Assembly: GCA_947461225.1 (NCBI GenBank)
Contig: CANHJV010000017.1
Span: forward strand, 1-35,919
Source: Gemmatimonadota bacterium
Lineage (GTDB): Bacteria; Gemmatimonadota; Gemmatimonadetes; Gemmatimonadales; Gemmatimonadaceae
DNA length: 35,919 nt
Direction of reading: 5' to 3'
Shown here piece after piece: positions 26,099-33,173 of the stretch (position 1 is the first letter of the stretch; each line of letters starts with the position of its first letter). The notes under the pieces are model-generated. The model searched no databases and was not told the DNA's origin. It saw nothing but the letters and a program-made list of their open reading frames with translations. The translations under genes were made by a program, and so were the position numbers.

Positions 26099-27797
26099 GC
26101 GCATGACGACCATTCAGGATCTCGAGGATGTAGTCCGCCAGCAGCAGGAAGAGCTCGACGGATTGCGCCGTGAAGTTGGCCAGTGGCGAGAGCAGTACGA
26201 CACGGGTCGCAAACGCGACATCGCCTTCGCCAACTCGGCGAACGAAGTGCCGCCGCTGTACACCGCGCTCGATCTCGAAGACACCGCTGGCTCCGCGTTC
26301 GAGCTGCCGGGACAGTGGCCGTTCACCCGCGGCATTCACCCCACCGGGTACCGCGGCAAGCTCTGGACCATGCGCCAGTTCGCCGGGTTCGGAACGGCCC
26401 GCGAGACGAACCAGCGCTACAAGTTCCTGTTGTCGCAGGGGCAGACCGGCCTGTCGGTCGCCTTCGACTTTCCCACGCTGATGGGCTACGACGCCGATCA
26501 TTCACGTTCGGAAGGCGAAGTCGGCAAGTGCGGCGTATCGATCTCGTCGATGGCCGACATGGAAATGCTCTTCGAGGGCATCCCCCTCGACAAGGTGTCC
26601 ACGTCGATGACGATCAACGGGCCGGCGATCATTCTGCTGTGCTTCTATATCGCCGCGGCGGAAAAGCAGGGTGTCAGTGCCGACAAGCTTCAGGGCACGG
26701 TGCAGAACGACATCCTGAAGGAGTACATGGCGCAGCATGCCTGGTGCTTCCCGATCGAGCCGGCGCTCCGGCTGATCGTCGATGGGTTCGAGTGGTGCGC
26801 GAAGCACACGCCGAACTGGAATACGATTTCGATTTCCGGGTACCACATCCGTGAGGCGGGTGCCACCGCCGCGCAGGAACTCGCGTTCACCCTCGCCGAC
26901 GGTTTCACGTATGTCGAGCGCGGTGTCGCGCGTGGCCTTGATGTCGATGAGTTTGCCCCGCGCCTCTCGTTCTTCTGGGACATCCACAACGATTTCTTCG
27001 AGGAGATCGCGAAGTTGCGCGCCGCGCGTCGTATCTGGGCGCGCCACCTCAAAGAGCGGTTCGGCGCGAAGAATCCGCGCTCGTGGATGATGCGTTTCCA
27101 TTCGCAGACGGCCGGTGTCACGTTGACCGCGCAGCAGCCGACCAACAACGTCGTGCGCGTGGCCTATCAGGCGCTGGCTGCCGTGCTTGGCGGTACGCAG
27201 TCACTGCACACCAACTCGATGGACGAGACGCTCTCGTTGCCGACGGAAGAGGCGGTGCAGGTGGCGCTGCGTACGCAGCAGATTCTGGCGTACGAAACGG
27301 GCGTGCCGAACGTGATGGATCCGCTGGGCGGCTCCTACTACGTGGAAGCGCTCACCGACCAGATGGAGCAGGAAGCCGAAGCGCTGTTCGCGCAGATCGA
27401 CGAATTCGGCGGGGTCGTGAAGGGGCTCGAAGAAGGCTGGTTCCAGAAGAAGATCGCCGAGAGTGCGTCGCGTCAGCAGTGGGAGATCGAGCAGCGCCGC
27501 AAGCTCGTCGTTGGCGTCAATGAGTTCGTCACCGACGAGCCCGAGCTCACGATTCCGATTCTGCGCATCGGCGAGTATGCCGAGACGGAACAGCGCGAGC
27601 GCTTGGCGGCCCTGCGCGCATCGCGGGACAACGTGCTTGTCACCGAGCGGCTTGATGCCCTCCGGAACGCCGCACGGGGCACCGAAAACGTGGTGCCCCG
27701 CATTTTGGACTGCGCGCGCGCGTACTGCACGCTGTATGAAATCCGCGCCGCGCTAGAAGACGTATTTGGCGCGTACCGCGAGCCGGTGTTCTTCTAA
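26091..27797 (+). CDS. B12-dependent acyl-CoA mutase large subunit with isobutyryl-CoA mutase signature
   Basis: The 568-residue protein is the catalytic barrel of the methylmalonyl-CoA mutase family without a B12-binding domain; a separate B12 subunit is encoded at 29178. It has [29 protein letters not shown] with the active-site His, and SLHTNSMDE. At the position of Tyr89 of Propionibacterium methylmalonyl-CoA mutase it has Phe97 (TMRQFAGF), and at that of Arg207 it has Gln215 ([10 protein letters not shown]). Phe and Gln at these sites are known for isobutyryl-CoA mutase, which interconverts isobutyryl- and n-butyryl-CoA. Automatic annotation would probably call it methylmalonyl-CoA mutase. 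The first 35 residues look like a coiled coil. ATG 26103 is an alternative start. Confidence 0.88.
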   Translation: MDERMTTIQDLEDVVRQQQEELDGLRREVGQWREQYDTGRKRDIAFANSANEVPPLYTALDLEDTAGSAFELPGQWPFTRGIHPTGYRGKLWTMRQFAGFGTARETNQRYKFLLSQGQTGLSVAFDFPTLMGYDADHSRSEGEVGKCGVSISSMADMEMLFEGIPLDKVSTSMTINGPAIILLCFYIAAAEKQGVSADKLQGTVQNDILKEYMAQHAWCFPIEPALRLIVDGFEWCAKHTPNWNTISISGYHIREAGATAAQELAFTLADGFTYVERGVARGLDVDEFAPRLSFFWDIHNDFFEEIAKLRAARRIWARHLKERFGAKNPRSWMMRFHSQTAGVTLTAQQPTNNVVRVAYQALAAVLGGTQSLHTNSMDETLSLPTEEAVQVALRTQQILAYETGVPNVMDPLGGSYYVEALTDQMEQEAEALFAQIDEFGGVVKGLEEGWFQKKIAESASRQQWEIEQRRKLVVGVNEFVTDEPELTIPILRIGEYAETEQRERLAALRASRDNVLVTERLDALRNAARGTENVVPRILDCARAYCTLYEIRAALEDVFGAYREPVFF

Positions 27798-27804
27798 GTC
27801 GGCC

Positions 27805-28242
27805 CTACTCGCTGAGCAGGCGTTCCATGTCGGCAAGGTCGCGGAGAAACGCCCCGGCCTGCTGACCGCTCATGTGCGCCGGATCGAAGACTCTCGAGCC
27901 GGAGTGCTTGAGCAGGACCGTCTGCCGGGCGGCGGTGACGGCGTCGTTCCAGTCGATGATCTTCATCGACCATTCGGCGAAATCGCGCGTGCTGATTTCC
28001 TCGACACTCAGCAGTTGGCAGTTCGAGTGTCGGGGATCGTTCGCGATGTGATGATAGAGCCCGTTCACTGCGAGCCGTTCGCCCTCGAGCGCCTGCAGGA
28101 ACTGGCCACCGCCAAAGCAAAGAATGCCGGTGATGGCCCGGTCGCGATTGATGTCGGCCGCCTTGTCCATGATCGACATGAAATCGCGGTAGCGCAGGTC
28201 CTCGCGCGCATCGCTGGCATAGATCAAACGGATGGTGTGCAC
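27805..28242 (-). CDS. Stand-alone BLUF-domain blue-light photoreceptor
   Basis: BLUF domains bind FAD and sense blue light through a Tyr-Gln hydrogen-bond switch. The 145-residue product begins MHTIRLIYAS with Tyr8. It has Asn32 in ADINRDRAITGILCF and Gln50 in GGGQFLQALEG. FAEWSMKI supplies Trp91 and Met93, matching the AppA Trp104 and Met106 positions. All key residues are therefore present. About 45 residues follow the BLUF core with no recognised output domain, so it probably acts through a partner protein. The start is a GTG at 28242. It runs on the opposite strand and converges on the mutase gene with seven bases between stops; it is divergent from the methyltransferase. Confidence 0.92.
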   Translation of the reverse strand: MHTIRLIYASDAREDLRYRDFMSIMDKAADINRDRAITGILCFGGGQFLQALEGERLAVNGLYHHIANDPRHSNCQLLSVEEISTRDFAEWSMKIIDWNDAVTAARQTVLLKHSGSRVFDPAHMSGQQAGAFLRDLADMERLLSE

Positions 28243-28345
28243 GGCAATCCCACTGGCGTTCGAGGTCGGTCCTTCCCGTCGGCGATCCCGGCTGCGGGAC
28301 GGCTGGCGACTTGTGTGGGACCGTTGGGGTATCTAGCGTGTCGGG

Positions 28346-29101
28346 ATGAAGACGACTAGCCCTTGGTGGGCGACACACTTTGACGCGCAGTACCTCCACG
28401 AGTACGAGCCCCTGTTCAATCTCGTGCAGGATCGCCGTGAGGTTTCGCGTCTCCTCGACGTACTCGAGTTGCCCTCGGGCGCTCGTATCCTCGATTGCCC
28501 GTGCGGTCAGGGCCGCCATGCGCACCTCCTGGCCGAGGCGGGGTTCGACGTCGACGGCCTCGACTACTCCAAGCCGTTGCTCGAGGTCGCCAAGCGCCGC
28601 GGCACCGGAAAGACCCTGCGCTACACGCAGGGCGACATGCGGAAGCTGCCGACCAAGTGGTCCGGGCGTTTCGATGCCGTGGTCAACCTGTTCACGTCGT
28701 TCGGGTTCTTTGACGATCCGTACGACGACCGGAAGGTGCTTGCCCAGTTCGCGCGCGTCCTCAAGCCGGGCGGGGTGCTCATCTGGCACGGCGGCAGTCG
28801 CGACGGGGTTATGGCGCGCTTTCTCGCCCGTGACTGGTGGAGCACGGAGGACGGGACCGTGTTTGGTCAGGAGCGTCGCTTCGACCCGCTGTCCGGCTTT
28901 CTGGAGATCACGTCCACGTGGCGCGGACCGAAGGGGGAGGGCGAGCGGACGCATCGCATCCGGCTCTATACCGCCTCCGAGCTCGCGGCGCGCATGCAAG
29001 AGGTCGGTCTGGTCGTCGAACAAGCGTTCGATGCCTGGACGGAACGCCCCCTCACGCGCAAATCCAGCGAAATGCTGCTGGTGGCGCGTAAGGACGGGTG
29101 A
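28346..29101 (+). CDS. Class I SAM-dependent methyltransferase
   Basis: The 251-residue product has a Rossmann-type methyltransferase fold. Motif I is ILDCPCGQGRHAHLLAEAG at about 48-66, followed by VDGLDYSKPLLEVAKRRG, GDMRKLP (motif II region) and VLKPGGVLIWHGG. The substrate cannot be read from the sequence. It is divergent from the BLUF gene; the 103-base gap between them must hold both promoters, and I see only TATCTA (28330-28335), ten bases before the ATG. The B12-binding subunit gene follows after 76 bases. Confidence 0.85.
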   Translation: MKTTSPWWATHFDAQYLHEYEPLFNLVQDRREVSRLLDVLELPSGARILDCPCGQGRHAHLLAEAGFDVDGLDYSKPLLEVAKRRGTGKTLRYTQGDMRKLPTKWSGRFDAVVNLFTSFGFFDDPYDDRKVLAQFARVLKPGGVLIWHGGSRDGVMARFLARDWWSTEDGTVFGQERRFDPLSGFLEITSTWRGPKGEGERTHRIRLYTASELAARMQEVGLVVEQAFDAWTERPLTRKSSEMLLVARKDG

Positions 29102-29177
29102 GTAGCTTGAAGGGCTGCCGCGCGGAATCCTCGTGTCGGCGGCGCCCGACCCCGGGTCCTTTCCCGTTTGCCCTCCG

Positions 29178-29591
29178 ATGACTCGACCGATTCGCGTGCT
29201 CGTGGCCAAGCCTGGCCTCGACGGCCATGATCGCGGCGCCAAGGTGGTGGCTGCCGCGCTCCGTGACGCCGGCATGGAAGTGATCTATACTGGTTTGCAC
29301 CAGACGCCCGAAATGATCGCCTCGGCGGCCATTCAGGAAGATGTGGATGTGGTCGGCCTCTCGATTCTGAGCGGCGCCCACATGACCCTCTTCCCTCGTG
29401 TCCGCGATCTCCTCGTCGAGGCTGGTCGCGACGACATCCTGCTCACCGGCGGCGGCATCATCCCGAAGGAAGACATGGATGCCCTCAAGCAGCGCGGTGT
29501 GGCCCGTCTGTTCGGTCCGGGCACCAGCACGCAGGACCTCGTGGACTACATCCGCGACTGGTTTGCGTCGCGTCAGCAGCAGGACGCGTGA
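29178..29591 (+). CDS. B12-binding small subunit of an acyl-CoA mutase
   Basis: The 137-residue product is a stand-alone cobalamin-binding domain. It has the motif DxHxxG as Asp15, His17 and Gly20 ([12 protein letters not shown]); the histidine would bind the cobalt of adenosylcobalamin. [10 protein letters not shown] and LTGGGIIP supply the usual SxL and GG elements. It fits IcmB or the C-terminal domain of methylmalonyl-CoA mutase and is the obvious partner of the large subunit at 26091. The chosen ATG 29178 begins [13 protein letters not shown]; a GTG at 29133 would add 15 residues. Its stop overlaps the carboxyltransferase GTG (GTGA). Confidence 0.93.
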   Translation: MTRPIRVLVAKPGLDGHDRGAKVVAAALRDAGMEVIYTGLHQTPEMIASAAIQEDVDVVGLSILSGAHMTLFPRVRDLLVEAGRDDILLTGGGIIPKEDMDALKQRGVARLFGPGTSTQDLVDYIRDWFASRQQQDA

Positions 29592-31222
29592 GCGGTCGGC
29601 TTCGCCAGCTCGCTGACGACGTTCGCGCGCTGGAAGCCCGCCTCCGGCTCGGGGGCGGACCGGATAAAATCGAGAAGCAGCACAAGCAGGGAAAGCTGAC
29701 CGCCCGCGAACGGGTCGAGCGCCTCGCCGATCCGGGAACGCCGTTCCTCGAGATCGGCTTGCTGGTCGCTTACGACCGCTACGAGGGGCAGGCCCCCGGT
29801 GCGGGCGTGATCACCGGCATCGCGATCGTCGACGGACGTGAGGTGGTCGTCGTCGCCAACGACGCCACCGTGAAAGCGGGCTCGTGGTGGCCGGAAACGA
29901 TCACGAAGATTCTGCGCGCCCAGGAAGTCGCGATGCGCTGCCGCATTCCGATCATCTACCTGGTCGACTCGGCGGGCGTGAACCTGCCGTATCAGGGTGG
30001 CGTGTTCCCCGGCCAGTTCGGCGCCGCGCGCATTTTTTATTACAACTCGATCATGCGTCGGTATCTGCGGATTCCGCAGTTCTCCGCCGTCATGGGACAG
30101 TGTGTCGCCGGCGGTGCGTATCTCCCCGCGTTGAGCGACGTAATCCTGATGGTGAAGGGTACGTCGTTCATGGGATTGGGCGGTCCCAATCTCGTGAAGG
30201 GCGCGACCGGACAAACGGTCGACGGCGAGACGCTGGGCGGTGCGGTCACGCACACGGAAATCTCCGGCGTCGCGCACTATGCGCTCGACGACGACGCACA
30301 GTGCCTCGATAAGTTGCGCGAGCTCGTGGCGCGGTTGCCGAAGCCGCTGCGCAGCGTGCCGGCGACGTATCGGCCGCCGGCCGTCCCGCCCTCGGCGCTG
30401 TACGGCGTGCTGCCGGCGGACCATCGCATGTCTTACGACATGCATGCCGTGCTGAAGGCGGTACTCGATGACGGTGCCCTCGACGAATTCCAGCCGAATC
30501 TCGCCAAGGAGATGATCTGCGGAGACGCACGCATCGAAGGCATTCCGGTGGGCATCGTGGCCAACCAGCGAGGCCTCATCAAGGGGCGCGCCGGTGAGCG
30601 TCCGCGGTTCGGCGGCATCATCTACGCCGAGAGCGCGGAAAAGGTGGCGTACTTCATCGAGCGATGCGATCGGCAGGGCTTGCCCATCCTCTTCGTGCAG
30701 GACGTCTCGGGGTTCATGGTCGGCCCCGACGCCGAGCACGAAGGCATCATCCGCGCCGGTGCGCGGTTTGTCGAAGCGATGGCGTGTGCCCGTGTGCCGA
30801 AGATCGTGCTGACGGTCAACCACGCGAGCGGGGCCGGGTATTACGCCATGGCCGGGCAGGGCTTCGACCCCGATTTCATCTTCAGCTGGCCAACCGGCCG
30901 CATGGCGGTGATGGAGGGCGAGGCGGCGGTGGGTGCCGTGCATGGTCCCGCGCTCGATGCGGCGAAGAAGGCGGGGGTCGATCCGTCGCCCGAAGTGCTC
31001 GAGTCGGCCGCGCAGATGCGTGCGGACTACGAAACGCAGCTTGATGCCCGCTACGCCGCGGCGCGCGGCTTTGTTGATACGATCTGCTATCCCGAAGACA
31101 CCCGCACGATGCTGGCGCTTGCGCTCCGTGCGGCGGCCCAGAACACTGGGCCGCATCTCGGTGCCTTCGTTCTGCCCCCCATGCCGACCTACGGCGCGCC
31201 GGTTCCCGGCACGGAGTACTGA
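29588..31222 (+). CDS. Acyl-CoA carboxylase carboxyltransferase (beta) subunit, MccB/AtuC-like
   Basis: The 544-residue product is a biotin-dependent carboxyltransferase. It has [71 protein letters not shown] and, in the second half, [19 protein letters not shown]. The order and wording are closest to 3-methylcrotonyl-CoA and geranyl-CoA carboxylase beta subunits rather than propionyl-CoA carboxylase. The alpha subunit (biotin carboxylase plus biotin carrier) is not in the window. It starts with GTG 29588 and its stop overlaps the AtuA-like start by one base (TGATG). The AtuA neighbour favours an isoprenoid or branched acyl-CoA substrate; that is inference. Confidence 0.88.
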   Translation: MSGRLRQLADDVRALEARLRLGGGPDKIEKQHKQGKLTARERVERLADPGTPFLEIGLLVAYDRYEGQAPGAGVITGIAIVDGREVVVVANDATVKAGSWWPETITKILRAQEVAMRCRIPIIYLVDSAGVNLPYQGGVFPGQFGAARIFYYNSIMRRYLRIPQFSAVMGQCVAGGAYLPALSDVILMVKGTSFMGLGGPNLVKGATGQTVDGETLGGAVTHTEISGVAHYALDDDAQCLDKLRELVARLPKPLRSVPATYRPPAVPPSALYGVLPADHRMSYDMHAVLKAVLDDGALDEFQPNLAKEMICGDARIEGIPVGIVANQRGLIKGRAGERPRFGGIIYAESAEKVAYFIERCDRQGLPILFVQDVSGFMVGPDAEHEGIIRAGARFVEAMACARVPKIVLTVNHASGAGYYAMAGQGFDPDFIFSWPTGRMAVMEGEAAVGAVHGPALDAAKKAGVDPSPEVLESAAQMRADYETQLDARYAAARGFVDTICYPEDTRTMLALALRAAAQNTGPHLGAFVLPPMPTYGAPVPGTEY

Positions 31223-32592
31223 TGTCCGATTCATCGCGCGTCGTGCGCGTCGCCAGCGGTCAGGGCTTCTGGGGCGACTGGCTGGAAGCGCCGCGTCGTC
31301 AGGTGGAAGGTGGTCAGGTGGACTACCTGATGCTCGATTACCTCGCTGAAGTCACGATGTCGATTCTGCAGAAGCAGAAAGAGCGTGATCCCCGCATGGG
31401 TTATGCGCGCGACTTCATCGGTGCGATGGAAAGTGTGTTCACGGCCGTTGCGGAACGCGGCGTCAAGGTGATCGCCAACGCCGGCGGTGTGAACCCCGTG
31501 GCCTGTGCCGAGGCGCTGCTCGACGCGGCCGCGAAGCACGGCGTGCGCGGCAAGATCCGCATTGGCGTGGTGACGGGTGATGACATTCTCGCGCGCCTCG
31601 ACGATCTCATGGCGGCTGGGCATGAACTCAAGAACATGGACACCGGTGAACCGCTGTCGACGATTCGCGATCGCGTGATGTCGGCGAACGCCTACATCGG
31701 GTCCGATCCGATCGTCGAAGCATTGGCACTCGGCGCCAACGTCGTCGTGATCGGCCGCAGCACCGATACCGCGCTCACGATGGCGCCGCTCCGTCATGAG
31801 TTCGGCTGGGCCGCCGACGATTGGAACAAGATGGCCTCTGGCATCATCGCCGGTCACATTCTCGAGTGCGGTGCGCAGTCTTCGGGCGGCAACTGCATGC
31901 ACGAGTGGCGTACGATTCCCGACATGGCGAATGTCGGCTATCCCATTGCCGAGGCATCCGAAGACGGGACGTTCGTGATCACCAAGCACGCCGGGACGGG
32001 CGGCCGCGTGAGCGTGCCGAGCGTTTCTGAGCAACTGGTGTACGAAATGGGCGATCCGCACGCCTACATCACGCCCGATGTGGTTGCCGACTTCACGAGC
32101 ATCCAGCTCGCGCCCGATGGCGAAAACCGCGTGCGCGTGCACGGCATCACCGGTGGTCCGCCGACGCCGTTTCTCAAGGTGTCGATCGCGTATCGCGCGG
32201 GCTACAAGGCCGTCGGTTCTCTCGTGTACTCGTGGCCCGATGCCATGGAGAAGGCGCAGATGGCGGATCGCATTCTCCGCGAGCGTCTCGATAACCTCGG
32301 CCTCAAGTTCGACCAGGTACTCACGGAGTTCGTCGGCGCCACTTCCACGCACGGTGCGTTGGCCGGCGACGGACATGATGCACCGGAAGTGATGTTCCGC
32401 ATCGGCGTGCGCGGGGAGAACCGCGCCGATGTCGAGCGCTTCACGCGCGAGATCGTGCCGCTGGTGTTGAACGGTCCGCCAAGCGTGACCGGTTTCGCCG
32501 GTGGACGCCCCAAGGTTGAAGAGATTGTGGCCTATTGGCCTGCGCTGCTCGACAAGCGAGCCGTGTCCACCGCCGTCACCATCATGGAGTAA
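31222..32592 (+). CDS. AtuA-family protein (DUF1446), acyclic terpene utilisation type
   Basis: The 456-residue product belongs to the AtuA/DUF1446 family. It shows [84 protein letters not shown] and [12 protein letters not shown]. Pseudomonas AtuA is required for growth on citronellol and geraniol, but its reaction is unknown. The Pseudomonas form is near 600 residues; here the last 110 or so residues appear as a separate gene directly downstream. The start overlaps the carboxyltransferase stop. Function beyond the family name cannot be stated. Confidence 0.88.
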   Translation: MSDSSRVVRVASGQGFWGDWLEAPRRQVEGGQVDYLMLDYLAEVTMSILQKQKERDPRMGYARDFIGAMESVFTAVAERGVKVIANAGGVNPVACAEALLDAAAKHGVRGKIRIGVVTGDDILARLDDLMAAGHELKNMDTGEPLSTIRDRVMSANAYIGSDPIVEALALGANVVVIGRSTDTALTMAPLRHEFGWAADDWNKMASGIIAGHILECGAQSSGGNCMHEWRTIPDMANVGYPIAEASEDGTFVITKHAGTGGRVSVPSVSEQLVYEMGDPHAYITPDVVADFTSIQLAPDGENRVRVHGITGGPPTPFLKVSIAYRAGYKAVGSLVYSWPDAMEKAQMADRILRERLDNLGLKFDQVLTEFVGATSTHGALAGDGHDAPEVMFRIGVRGENRADVERFTREIVPLVLNGPPSVTGFAGGRPKVEEIVAYWPALLDKRAVSTAVTIME

Positions 32593-32597
32593 CGGCC

Positions 32598-32951
32598 ATG
32601 CACATTCGCTTGCTCGACATCGCACACGCCCGTAGCGGCGACAAGGGTGACACGGCCAACGTTGGCTTGATCGCCCTCAAGCCGGAGTGGTATCCGACGC
32701 TGGTGCAGTACGTCACGCGCGATCGCGTGGCGCAGCACTTTGCGGGGCAGATCAACGGCGGCGTGGATCGCTTTGAGCTACCCAATCTCCATGCCCTCAA
32801 CTTTCTACTGCACGGGGCGCTGGATGGCGGCGGTACGCTGTCACTGAAAACCGATGCCCAGGGCAAGGTGTACTCCACGGCCCTCCTTCGGATGGTGATC
32901 GACGTGCCGGACGCCGAGGCGTCGGCGGCAGGGCTCCCGGCGTTCGCATGA
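32598..32951 (+). CDS. Small protein matching the C-terminal domain of AtuA
   Basis: The 117-residue product begins MHIRLLDIAHARSGDKGDTA and contains LIALKPEWYPTLVQYVT and RFELPNLHALNFLLHGAL. This is the domain normally fused to the C-terminus of long AtuA-type proteins. Here it is its own gene, five bases after the DUF1446 stop, so the two products probably assemble. ATG 32598 is preferred because the motif starts there; the frame to 32535 lies in the neighbour. Its stop overlaps the next small gene (ATGA). Confidence 0.85.
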   Translation: MHIRLLDIAHARSGDKGDTANVGLIALKPEWYPTLVQYVTRDRVAQHFAGQINGGVDRFELPNLHALNFLLHGALDGGGTLSLKTDAQGKVYSTALLRMVIDVPDAEASAAGLPAFA

Positions 32952-33103
32952 TTGCCCTGCGATTGGCCCTGATCGGGGCCGGGGTCATGGCGTTTATCTT
33001 TGCCTTGCGCACCGGCACCGAGTGGGTCCGCTGGGTGGGAATTGCTTGTCTGGCTGGGGCGCTGCTGATTCGGCTGGTGGAACGCCTCAGGGCCCGACGG
33101 TAG
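32948..33103 (+). CDS. 51-residue membrane protein of unknown function
   Basis: Translated by hand, this begins MIALRLALIGAGVMAFIF and ends LIRLVERLRARR. It has two hydrophobic helices (about 3-19 and 29-42) joined by RTGTEWVRW and a basic tail, so both ends probably face the cytoplasm. The ATG overlaps the preceding stop by four bases, as with most genes here. It may be a real short gene; I recognise no family. Seventy bases separate it from the U32 gene, with a short hairpin (GCGGG-AGGT-CCCGC, 33106-33119) but no T-run. Confidence 0.6.
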   Translation: MIALRLALIGAGVMAFIFALRTGTEWVRWVGIACLAGALLIRLVERLRARR

Positions 33104-33173
33104 CAGCGGGAGGTCCCGCCGCCCTGTTTCAGGTCGGAGATCGCGCGGTCGCCACCGTGGTTAGGTTTACGGA

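Noticed and set aside
24734-26113. 459-residue frame on the minus strand over meaB
   Set aside because: It is a shadow of meaB and of the second CorC-type gene; the translated sequence has no family features.
33106-33119. Hairpin GCGGG-AGGT-CCCGC as a terminator before the U32 gene
   Set aside because: The stem is only five to six pairs and is followed by CGCCCTGTTTC, without a real T-run.
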